Source: Flavobacteriaceae bacterium
GTDB lineage: Bacteria > Bacteroidota > Bacteroidia > Flavobacteriales > Flavobacteriaceae
Length of the DNA stretch: 6,793 nt
Direction: 5' to 3'
Assembly (NCBI GenBank): GCA_015488935.1
Contig: WFMU01000376.1
Location: forward strand, 1-6,793
Of the stretch, positions 1-5,474 are shown piece after piece. The notes below the pieces were generated by a model that was not told where the DNA came from, searched no databases, and worked only from the letters and a program-made list of their open reading frames with translations. Positions within the stretch are counted from its first letter, which is position 1; the number at the start of each line of letters is the position of its first letter. A program made the translations under genes and the position numbers.

Positions 1-293
1 CATTAAATACACATCATATTATTAATGAAAATGATATTTTATACTGTAAATCTGAAGGTATGTACACCACATTTTATTTAAATAATAAGGTAGAAATTAT
101 GATATCAAAACCATTAAAAGCAGCCGAAGAACTGTTGAGTAAATCTATCTTTTTAAAATGCCACCAATCCTATATTGTAAACAAAAATTATATTGTAAAA
201 TACATTACAGAAGGGTTTTTAATTCTAAAAAATAATAGAAAAATACCAATTGCTCATCGGCGAAAAGAATTTGTATTAAATAGCATTGATTAA
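1..293 (+). CDS. LytTR-family DNA-binding regulator, C-terminal part (5' end outside window)
   Basis: This is the end of a LytTR (LytR/AlgR-type) transcription regulator, most likely a two-component response regulator whose receiver domain lies left of the window. The frame is open from base 3 to the TAA at 291-293, giving 96 visible residues. The ATG at 60 is therefore internal: the codons before it read NENDILYCKSEG, the typical first strand of the domain, where such proteins carry a 'dI.y.es.gnY' pattern. Further landmarks are ISKPLKAAEELL (helix), FLKCHQSYIVNKNYI (matching the family's 'F.R.H+SylVN...I' core) and IPIAHRRKEF at the end (the usual 'iPvsrrrk..f'). LytTR domains bind direct repeats in promoters, and sensor partners are usually membrane histidine kinases; neither partner nor target is visible here. 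Family assignment is confident; target genes are unknown, though the lipoprotein gene just downstream is a natural candidate. Confidence 0.88.
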   Translation, partial: LNTHHIINENDILYCKSEGMYTTFYLNNKVEIMISKPLKAAEELLSKSIFLKCHQSYIVNKNYIVKYITEGFLILKNNRKIPIAHRRKEFVLNSID

Positions 294-299
294 TTAAAT

Positions 300-373
300 A
301 TAAAGAGTTTCCTTACGAAAATAAATTAATAACAGTCACTTTTAAAGTAGCAACACGCAATAGTATTAAATAA
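300..373 (+). pseudogene. Possible relic of a lipoprotein-gene 3' end
   Basis: Bases 300-322 match 1125-1147, inside the 3' end of the lipoprotein gene, at 21 of 23 positions, including the 15-base identity TTTCCTTACGAAAAT. Both copies read EFPYEN in the same relative frame. The relic frame has no start: it follows a TGA at 287-289 and continues about 17 codons past EFPYEN to a TAA at 371-373 without further similarity. This could be the remains of a duplicated paralogue, or a chance or functional short repeat. The evidence is a single short match, so confidence is low. Confidence 0.3.
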
Positions 374-379
374 TATATA

Positions 380-387
380 TTCGTTTG
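380..387 (+). promoter_or_regulatory. Weak candidate -7 element for the lipoprotein gene
   Basis: TTCGTTTG differs at one position from the Bacteroidetes -7 consensus TAnnTTTG and ends 22 bases before the lipoprotein ATG, a sensible distance. No TTG was found at the expected -33 position, so this is a weak call. The gene could instead be read from the regulator upstream. Confidence 0.25.
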
Positions 388-409
388 TCAAAACTATAAT
401 CATATAATT

Positions 410-1186
410 ATGAAAAAAGCATTCTCATTATTTTTAATCGTATTAATTTTTTCTTGTAACAACAATAACTCTCTCGATAATATAGAGCAAATTTCGTTCG
501 AAAAAAGTGTGCAGAATACATCTGCTCATAAGAATCTAAATAAATCTTTAAAACTAATAGGTTACCTTACAGGAAGAGCCATACTAAACAATGTTAATGC
601 AAAAATATTTCTTGAAGATTTAGCACAAAATTCCAACGATAATACGGTAAATTTTAACACAATAATTAATGCTAATAACGACTTTAGCAATGCTTTTTAT
701 AACGAATTTAATACTTATGTAACAGGAATTGAACAAACAGATGGACATAATAGACCCAGACCACTTATTAGAATTGATACCGATTTTGTAACAGGAATTA
801 TGAATCCTAATTTTAATCAAGACCCAAACTCAGATTTAAATTCAGATTCTAATTCTGAAGGATACCAGTTTTTTATGCAAATTATTAATCAAAATAATAT
901 TGAATTATACTTTCCAAGGCCACTAATTTTAGAAGATTTAAACAACACTTATTTTACAGAACATTTATTTGTAACCCAACACCCTCTTTTAGAAGAATTT
1001 CCTATAGGAGTTAATTTGTGGCAAAATTTTGAAACAGGAGAAAATTCTGGTGAATTTTTACTTTTCGACAATACACTTTTAGATAGAACAAGAGCTAATA
1101 TTATTGTTGTACGACCAAGTAGAAATAGAGAATTTCCTTACGAAAATTATCCTATCGACTTTGAAAGATTTTACAATACCAATTAA
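410..1186 (+). CDS. Asn-rich lipoprotein of unknown function
   Basis: I do not recognise this 258-residue protein. It begins with a lipoprotein signal: MKK, a hydrophobic stretch (residues 4-13) and the lipobox IFS|C, so Cys16 should become lipidated, followed by NNNN, common for Bacteroidetes lipoproteins. There are no other obvious membrane segments. The mature chain is very rich in Asn (about 43 in the whole protein). Visible internal echoes are VTGI at 104-107 and 127-130 (encoded by the same 12 bases), RPRPLI at 115-120 with FPRPLI at 168-173, and an Asp/Asn/Ser tract around 138-149 (DPNSDLNSDSNS) that looks like a flexible linker. Cys16 is the only cysteine. The ATG is the only start that includes the signal peptide. 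The gene is 116 bases after the LytTR regulator, same strand, and converges with thiL. It is probably a lineage-specific cell-surface or periplasmic lipoprotein; no enzymatic motif is visible. Confidence 0.8.
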   Translation: MKKAFSLFLIVLIFSCNNNNSLDNIEQISFEKSVQNTSAHKNLNKSLKLIGYLTGRAILNNVNAKIFLEDLAQNSNDNTVNFNTIINANNDFSNAFYNEFNTYVTGIEQTDGHNRPRPLIRIDTDFVTGIMNPNFNQDPNSDLNSDSNSEGYQFFMQIINQNNIELYFPRPLILEDLNNTYFTEHLFVTQHPLLEEFPIGVNLWQNFETGENSGEFLLFDNTLLDRTRANIIVVRPSRNREFPYENYPIDFERFYNTN

Positions 1187-1231
1187 AAATAAAGCTAATT
1201 GAGAAGCAAAATACATTATAAACTAGCATTG

Positions 1232-2272
1232 TTAAGATAGACCATTCCAGCCTTGTGCAGTCAATTCAATTTTTTGATTTGCACGAGTAACCAAATGTAC
1301 GCCTTCACTTTTTGGAGTAATATGTCCGATAACTGTTAAATTAGGATTTCCTTTAATTTTACTATAATCGGTTTGTGCAATAGTAAAAAGTAATTCATAA
1401 TCCTCACCACCATTTAATGCAACTGTGGTACTATTGAGGTTAAACTCCTCACTTGTAGAAATTACTTCTTGACTTAAAGGTATTTTACTTTCATACAAAT
1501 TACAACCAACATCAGATTGCTTACAAATATGTAAAATTTCGGAAGACAAACCATCCGAAATATCAATCATTGCTGTAGGTTTTACATCGAGAGCCTCTAA
1601 TAAAGTAACAATATCTTTTCGTGCTTCAGGTTTTAGTTGTCGCTCTACTAAATAAGTATATTTATCTAATTCTGGTTGTGCATTCGGATTTGCTTTAAAA
1701 ACCTGCTTCTCACGTTCTAAAACTTGCAAACCGAGATAAGCAGCACCTAAATCGCCTGTTACAACCAATAAATCATTCGGTTTTGCTCCATTGCGATATG
1801 CAATAGCATCTTTTTTAACTTCGCCAATAGCAGTAACACTAATTAGCAAACCCGTAGTAGAAGAAGTAGTATCTCCACCAACTAAATCTACATTATAAGT
1901 TTTACAAGCAAGATGAATTCCCGAATATAACGCCTCAATAGCTTCTAATGGAAATCGATTAGAAACTGCAATAGAAACCGTTATTTGTGTAGCCATACCA
2001 TTCATAGCATATACATCTGATAAATTTACCATTACAGCCTTGTAACCCAAATGTTTTAGAGGAACATAAGTCAAGTCAAAATGCACCCCTTCAACCAGTA
2101 AATCTGTAGTAAGTAAAATATGTTTTTTACTATTTAAAACAGCAGCATCATCGCCCACACCTTTAACTGTAGATTGGTGTTTTAGTTGTATAGAATTGGT
2201 TAAATAATCTATTAAACCAAACTCTCCTAAACTCGCTAAATCTGTCTTTGCATTATTTTTATTTTCTAACAT
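1232..2272 (-). CDS. thiL: Thiamine-monophosphate kinase
   Basis: ThiL phosphorylates thiamine monophosphate with ATP to thiamine diphosphate, the last step of cofactor synthesis, in the cytoplasm. It belongs to the PurM/ThiL/SelD/HypE (AIRS kinase) family. In order: GVGDDAAVL (38-46, Mg/ATP-binding aspartates), TTDLLVEGVHF (55-65), NLSDVYAMNG (83-92), LVGGDTT (around 130-136), VTGDLG (171-176), DISDGLSSE (237-245) and GGEDYELLF (288-296). All family signature blocks are present and 346 residues is close to the usual length. An in-frame TTG at 2290 would add six residues, but it lies upstream of a good -7 promoter box, so the ATG at 2272 is chosen; LGEFGLI near the N-terminus then sits where the family has it. 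It is divergent from cydA and converges on the lipoprotein gene with 45 bases between. No other thiamine gene is in the window. Confidence 0.96.
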   Translation of the reverse strand: MLENKNNAKTDLASLGEFGLIDYLTNSIQLKHQSTVKGVGDDAAVLNSKKHILLTTDLLVEGVHFDLTYVPLKHLGYKAVMVNLSDVYAMNGMATQITVSIAVSNRFPLEAIEALYSGIHLACKTYNVDLVGGDTTSSTTGLLISVTAIGEVKKDAIAYRNGAKPNDLLVVTGDLGAAYLGLQVLEREKQVFKANPNAQPELDKYTYLVERQLKPEARKDIVTLLEALDVKPTAMIDISDGLSSEILHICKQSDVGCNLYESKIPLSQEVISTSEEFNLNSTTVALNGGEDYELLFTIAQTDYSKIKGNPNLTVIGHITPKSEGVHLVTRANQKIELTAQGWNGLS

Positions 2273-2276
2273 CTTA

Positions 2277-2284
2277 CAAAGATA
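2277..2284 (-). promoter_or_regulatory. -7 promoter element of thiL
   Basis: Read on the minus strand this is TATCTTTG, an exact match to the Bacteroidetes sigma-A -7 consensus TAnnTTTG. It ends four bases before the thiL ATG, so transcription would begin at or within a few bases of the start codon, giving a leaderless or nearly leaderless mRNA. No clear TTG -33 element is visible at the usual spacing. Confidence 0.55.
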
Positions 2285-2359
2285 AAACAATGTTTGTAAA
2301 GCAGCTATTTGTTATAAAAAAAAGACCACTTTATTTTTAAATCCCTAATTTGTTAATAA

Positions 2360-2372
2360 ACAGATAATCTGT
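2360..2372. promoter_or_regulatory. Perfect 13-base palindrome upstream of cydA, candidate operator
   Basis: ACAGATAATCTGT is a perfect inverted repeat with six-base arms around one central A. It lies between the divergent thiL and cydA promoters, centred 41 bases before the start of the cydA -7 box, which is about -54 relative to the predicted start. That is a typical activator position. A second, weaker inverted repeat, TGTTAATAAACA, overlaps its left side (2351-2362). It is not an FNR (TTGAT-N4-ATCAA) or CRP (TGTGA-N6-TCACA) consensus; the cognate regulator is unknown. Confidence 0.4.
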
Positions 2373-2406
2373 AACCTAAATTACTTAAAACTGTAACGAA
2401 TAGTTT

Positions 2407-2414
2407 TATCTTTG
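2407..2414 (+). promoter_or_regulatory. -7 promoter element of the cyd operon
   Basis: TATCTTTG matches TAnnTTTG exactly and is the same octamer that faces thiL. It ends 15 bases before the chosen cydA ATG at 2430, implying a very short 5' leader. The -33 position has only TTAC (2381-2384) rather than TTG, which would fit a promoter that needs an activator; that last point is inference. Confidence 0.6.
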
Positions 2415-2429
2415 CACAAATTACTACTA

Positions 2430-3761
2430 ATGGATGATATGCTATTTTACGATAGATTGCAATTTGCATTTACTATCACGTTTCACTATATATTTCCACA
2501 ATTAACCATGGGATTGTCGCTAATAATTGTCTATTTTAAATGGCAATTTTTACGAAGTAAAATAGAGAAGTATAACCATGCAGCTAAATTCTTTATGAAA
2601 ATTTTTGCTATCAATTTTACCATGGGTGTAGTAACAGGTATTCCTATGGAATTTCAATTTGGAACAAATTGGGCAAAATTTTCAGAACTAACAGGTAGTA
2701 TTATCGGACAAACTTTAGCAATGGAAGGCATGTTCTCCTTCTTTTTAGAATCCTCTTTTTTAGCACTCTTTATTTTTGGTGAAAAACTAATGGGACAAAA
2801 ATTACATTTTCTTACAGGATTTTTAGTCTTTTTAGGCTCTTGGGCAAGTGGCTATTTTATTTTAGCAACCAATGCATGGATGCAGCACCCTGTTGGATAC
2901 GAAATTTTAGATAACGGAAAATTTGTATTAGAAAACTTCTCCGAACTATTTAAAAACCCATGGTTAATTCCAGCATTTTTACACAATCAAGTAGCTTCAT
3001 TAGTAACCTCATCATTTGTTGTAGCAAGTATTGGAGCATTTTATATCTTACGAAAAAAGAATTTAGAATATGGTCAATTATTTTTAAAAACAGGAGTTGT
3101 TTTTGGCGTAGTTTCTAGTATTTTAATTGTATTCCCAACAGGAGATTGGAACGCTAAAAATGTTGCCAAATACCAACCAGCAGCATTTGCTGCAATGGAG
3201 GGAATTTTTGAAACCGAAACTACAGGTTCAGAAATTGTACTCGTAGGACAACCAAATATGGTTGAAAAAAAATTAGACAATAAAATAGCCGTTCCAAATG
3301 TACTTAGTTTTTTAACATATCAAGATTGGAACAAGCAAATTTTAGGAATGGATAAATTCAAAAAAGAAGAATTACCAACAAACATTCCTGCATTATACTA
3401 TGCCTATCATATCATGGTTGGTTTAGGAACCGTTTTTATAGGTATTATGAGTTTAGCAGCATTCTTTTTATGGCGAAAAAAATTATACCGTCTTAAACCA
3501 TTACTTTGGACTATTATGTTTTTAGTACCCTTTCCATATATTGCAAATATAACAGGTTGGTATGTTGCAGAATTAGGCAGACAACCATACCTAGTATATA
3601 AACTATTAAAAACAACCGAAGGCGTATCGCCAACCGTATCCTCTGGAAATACTTTATTTACCTTATTAGGATTTGTAGCATTATATATGCTATTAGGATT
3701 ATTATTTTTAGTATTAGTGGGTAAAACCATCCACCAAGGACCAAAACACAAAACACATTAA
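2430..3761 (+). CDS. cydA: Cytochrome bd-type quinol oxidase subunit I
   Basis: CydA carries the haems b558, b595 and d, oxidises quinol and reduces O2 to water in the inner membrane. At 443 residues it is the short-Q-loop form (the long E. coli form is about 520). With the ATG at 2430, key residues fall at almost the E. coli numbering: His19 (FHY), Glu99 and Glu107 (AMEGMFSFFLE), His185 (FLHN, E. coli His186), Met329 (YHIMVGLG, E. coli Met393) and GWYVAELGRQP (376-386). Several membrane helices are evident; the family has about nine. An upstream in-frame TTG at 2412 lies inside the -7 promoter box, so it is rejected as start. In the Q-loop, AFAAME (252-257) keeps Glu257 but has Ala where E. 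coli has Lys252. It is the first gene of a cluster with cydB. Whether it binds haem d or only haem b (the CIO type) cannot be read from the sequence. Confidence 0.96.
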   Translation: MDDMLFYDRLQFAFTITFHYIFPQLTMGLSLIIVYFKWQFLRSKIEKYNHAAKFFMKIFAINFTMGVVTGIPMEFQFGTNWAKFSELTGSIIGQTLAMEGMFSFFLESSFLALFIFGEKLMGQKLHFLTGFLVFLGSWASGYFILATNAWMQHPVGYEILDNGKFVLENFSELFKNPWLIPAFLHNQVASLVTSSFVVASIGAFYILRKKNLEYGQLFLKTGVVFGVVSSILIVFPTGDWNAKNVAKYQPAAFAAMEGIFETETTGSEIVLVGQPNMVEKKLDNKIAVPNVLSFLTYQDWNKQILGMDKFKKEELPTNIPALYYAYHIMVGLGTVFIGIMSLAAFFLWRKKLYRLKPLLWTIMFLVPFPYIANITGWYVAELGRQPYLVYKLLKTTEGVSPTVSSGNTLFTLLGFVALYMLLGLLFLVLVGKTIHQGPKHKTH

Positions 3762-3763
3762 TT

Positions 3764-4837
3764 ATGGAAATATTTTGGTATATTATCATAGCAGTAGTCT
3801 TAATCGCATTTTTTATACTAGATGGTTACGACTTTGGCGCAGGAATTATCCACCTTTTCTTTGCAAAAAAAGAAGAAGATAAAGAAGTAATTACAAAATC
3901 TGCAGGTTTGTTTTGGGATTCTAACGAAGTATGGCTAGTAGCAGCTGGAGGAATGCTTTTTATGGCATTTCCAACATTTTATGCCTCCGTTTTTAGTGGG
4001 TTTTATTTACCCTTAATTATTGTTTTATGGCTCATTGTTTTTAGAGCTATCGGTTTAGAATTTCGAGGGCAATTTAACTATCAAATGTGGAAAGATATTT
4101 GGGATAAATCCTTTGGTATTTCTAGCCTATTATTAGCCCTATTTTTTGGAATTGCTTTAGGTAATATAGCACGTGGTGTCAATTTAGGTGGCGTAGAAAA
4201 TGGCACATCTACTTACGAAGCACATTTTTTCTTCTTGCCTTTGTGGAATAGTAGCTTTAGTCCATTAGCCGAAAATCCAGGAGTTATCGATTGGTTTACC
4301 ATTATTATCGGATTAATTGCAGTAATTACACTAGCAATACACGGAGCCAATTGGATTATTTTAAAAACCAATGCAAGTATAATCGAACAATTAAAATCAA
4401 TTATTTTTAAACTAAATACCACTTTGTTAATTTTAACCATTTTTTCTTTAATTGTATGGGAAATAGTAAATCCAAACGCTTTAGATAATTTTGTGAAAAA
4501 ACCCTATTTAATTGTATTTCCAATACTATATTTAACAGGAATAACAGGACTCTTTTTTGTTAAAAAATTTAAAAAAGAAACAACAAGTTTTCTATTTTCC
4601 TCTTTGGTAATTTTTGGAGGTATTAGTTCCTCATTAGCCTCTATGTTTCCTGCAATTTTACCTTCATCTAATAATATAAACCCATCATTAACCATATACA
4701 ATACAACAACAAATGCATACGGATTATCGGTGGCTTCTTATTGGGGAATTGTTGGACTTATACTTATTGTTTTTTACGGAATTATTCAAAAAAGACTACG
4801 AAAAGGAAAAATTGACCAAATGGATTACGGACATTAA
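3764..4837 (+). CDS. cydB: Cytochrome bd-type quinol oxidase subunit II
   Basis: CydB is the partner subunit of CydA in the inner-membrane bd oxidase; it stabilises the complex and provides proton/oxygen pathways. The 357-residue protein is mostly hydrophobic helices. Family landmarks in order: LDGYDFGAG (19-27, usual DG[FY]D[LF]G.G), FWDSNEVWLV (50-59, usual WDGNEVWL, here Ser for Gly), FRAIGLEFRGQ (93-103), and the C-terminal MFPAILPSS (294-302) plus LTIYN (309-313), matching the E. coli 'P.ivPSS...LTIYNASS' region. It begins two bases after the cydA stop, so the two are co-transcribed and probably translationally coupled. It ends 12 bases before the next small gene. The length is slightly below E. 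coli CydB (379), within family range. Confidence 0.96.
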   Translation: MEIFWYIIIAVVLIAFFILDGYDFGAGIIHLFFAKKEEDKEVITKSAGLFWDSNEVWLVAAGGMLFMAFPTFYASVFSGFYLPLIIVLWLIVFRAIGLEFRGQFNYQMWKDIWDKSFGISSLLLALFFGIALGNIARGVNLGGVENGTSTYEAHFFFLPLWNSSFSPLAENPGVIDWFTIIIGLIAVITLAIHGANWIILKTNASIIEQLKSIIFKLNTTLLILTIFSLIVWEIVNPNALDNFVKKPYLIVFPILYLTGITGLFFVKKFKKETTSFLFSSLVIFGGISSSLASMFPAILPSSNNINPSLTIYNTTTNAYGLSVASYWGIVGLILIVFYGIIQKRLRKGKIDQMDYGH

Positions 4838-4849
4838 ACCAACTCTATT

Positions 4850-5176
4850 ATGACAGATACATTAATTGCATTAATTAGTATTTTTGTAGGAATTATAGGT
4901 GCAAATTTAGTCCAGTTTATTACAAAAGAATACAGTTTTGATATGGTTGGAAACTCCATAGCTGGAGTGTTTGGTAGTATTTTTTTAATTAAATCTTTTG
5001 GTAGATTAGGATTTAATCCAACCCACATTATGGCATCTGGAAAAGTAAACATTTTCCTGTTTTCTATTAACATGTTTGTTTCTTTCCTTGGCGGATTTGT
5101 AGCTGTGATTTTAATAAAAAAATTAGCTTTTAAAATGAATTCCCTTAAAAAAAAGGAAGAAAACCCTTATACTTAG
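4850..5176 (+). CDS. Small three-helix membrane protein in the cyd operon
   Basis: This 108-residue protein is not recognised with certainty. It has three predicted membrane segments: about 4-23 (IALISIFVGIIGANL), 32-48 (VGNSIAGVFGSIFLI, rich in Gly and small residues) and 67-89 (IFLFSINMFVSFLGGFVAVIL). A Lys-rich tail (90-102) suggests a cytoplasmic C-terminus. The layout and the 'VGN.iaGv.Gs' segment recall the small GlsB/YeaQ/YmgE (transglycosylase-associated) membrane family, but the match is by eye and weak. It starts 12 bases after the cydB stop, on the same strand and with no promoter-like gap, so it is very likely in the cyd operon. Known bd accessory subunits (CydX, CydS, CydH) are single-helix peptides of about 30-40 residues, so this is not one of them by size. 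It may be an accessory or assembly factor, or simply a passenger gene. Confidence 0.8.
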   Translation: MTDTLIALISIFVGIIGANLVQFITKEYSFDMVGNSIAGVFGSIFLIKSFGRLGFNPTHIMASGKVNIFLFSINMFVSFLGGFVAVILIKKLAFKMNSLKKKEENPYT

Positions 5177-5191
5177 ATTATCAATAGTTTG

Positions 5192-5199
5192 TACTTTTG
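5192..5199 (+). promoter_or_regulatory. Second candidate -7 element upstream of metK
   Basis: TACTTTTG fits TAnnTTTG exactly and lies 16 bases after the stop of the small membrane gene. No TTG was found at the -33 position. If used, the transcript would start at or near the hairpin at 5207-5243 and give metK a leader of roughly 270 bases. In AT-rich DNA a lone octamer match is weak evidence. Confidence 0.25.
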
Positions 5200-5206
5200 A
5201 TGTGTT

Positions 5207-5243
5207 ACGATATCTATGTTAACAAGATAACCAAACATATCGT
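5207..5243 (+). terminator. Inverted repeat after the cyd cluster, possible terminator
   Basis: ACGATAT (5207-5213) and ATATCGT (5237-5243) are perfectly complementary, and inside them GTTA (5218-5221) can pair with TAAC (5228-5231), forming a nested hairpin. It lies 31 bases after the small membrane gene's stop and is followed by TTGTATTT, only a loose T-rich run. It may end the cyd transcript or stabilise its 3' end. It may instead cap a transcript from the candidate promoter at 5192. The low GC content makes it a poor classical terminator. Confidence 0.35.
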
Positions 5244-5288
5244 TGTATTTGAGTAGTTATTAATAAATAAAATTAATTGATATGTATT

Positions 5289-5315
5289 TTGTTTTTTAAT
5301 TATTCAGTACATTTG
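5289..5315 (+). promoter_or_regulatory. Probable metK promoter
   Basis: TACATTTG (5308-5315) is an exact TAnnTTTG -7 element, with TTTTG ending at 5291 as a possible -33 element; the 16-base spacer is a little shorter than usual for this phylum. The predicted start near 5320 leaves a leader of about 150 bases before metK, enough to hold the RNA element at 5366-5410. Confidence 0.55.
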
Positions 5316-5365
5316 CATACGAATAGCAATAATGTTATTTCAAAAAAAGAATACTAATTTCTTTA

Positions 5366-5410
5366 GAGGAAGAATTTGACTGATTGCAACCTCCATAAAA
5401 AACGCTAAAA
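5366..5410 (+). ncRNA. Candidate SAM-II-like (SAM_alpha) riboswitch aptamer in metK leader
   Basis: The leader holds blocks in the order and near-spelling of the SAM-II aptamer: a P1 strand GAGG (5366-5369), GAATTTG (5372-5378; family GAUUUG), TTGCA (5384-5388; family UUGCA), the P1 partner CCTC (5390-5393), ATAAA (5395-5399) and CGCTAAAA (5403-5410; family GCUAAA). It lies downstream of a good promoter and upstream of the SAM synthetase gene, where SAM feedback makes sense. SAM-II is known from proteobacteria and Bacteroidetes. Caveats: P1 is only four pairs, two extra bases seem to precede the AUUUG block, and I could not draw the canonical pseudoknot helix just before GCUAAA. A loop-to-tail pairing of ACTGATT (5379-5385) with AAATAGT (5408-5414), six of seven with one G-U, is possible instead. 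It could be a variant or a new class. Confidence 0.55.
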
Positions 5411-5414
5411 TAGT

Positions 5415-5442
5415 GTAGAAACCTACCGTTTTAATTGCAATC
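5415..5442 (+). promoter_or_regulatory. Possible expression platform of the metK leader RNA
   Basis: Directly after the aptamer-like block, GTAG-AAAC-CTAC (5415-5426) can form a small hairpin followed by CGTTTTAATT, resembling a weak terminator. TTGCAATC (5435-5442) is then perfectly complementary to GATTGCAA (5382-5389) inside the aptamer core. The two pairings exclude each other with the aptamer fold, as expected of a switch, but the terminator stem is only four pairs. The metK ATG is 32 bases further on. Confidence 0.35.
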
Positions 5443-5474
5443 TAAGACTTCTAATAAAGGTAATATATATAAAT

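Noticed and set aside
60..293. A free-standing 77-residue gene starting at the ATG at 60
   Set aside because: The frame is open to the window edge and the upstream codons encode a recognisable LytTR strand (NENDILYCKSEG), so the ATG is internal.
372..381. AATATATATT palindrome as an operator
   Set aside because: Simple AT alternation is expected often in DNA of this composition, with no supporting context.
1194..1227. Hairpin in the convergent gap as a bidirectional terminator (GCTAATT with AACTAGC)
   Set aside because: It has only six of seven pairs with a 20-base loop and no adjacent T run; too weak to annotate.
2273..2290. TTG start at 2290 extending ThiL by six residues
   Set aside because: The extension MFYLCK has no family similarity, and its DNA contains the -7 box of thiL.
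2412..2429. TTG start at 2412 extending CydA by six residues
   Set aside because: The TTG is part of the -7 box TATCTTTG, and the ATG at 2430 puts His19, Glu99 and Glu107 at the E. coli numbering.
3407..3751. 114-codon minus-strand open frame inside cydA
   Set aside because: It lies opposite strongly conserved CydA coding sequence (IMVGLG, GRQP), with no promoter and no recognisable product; a shadow frame of AT-rich coding DNA.
4834..5073. 79-codon minus-strand open frame over the small membrane gene
   Set aside because: The plus-strand frame has operon spacing and three plausible membrane helices; the opposite frame has neither and is the mirror of hydrophobic codons.
5366..5427. SAM-I (S-box) riboswitch
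   Set aside because: A GCAACC-like string occurs, but the four-way junction, the long P1 and the kink-turn blocks of SAM-I are not seen; the block order fits SAM-II better.
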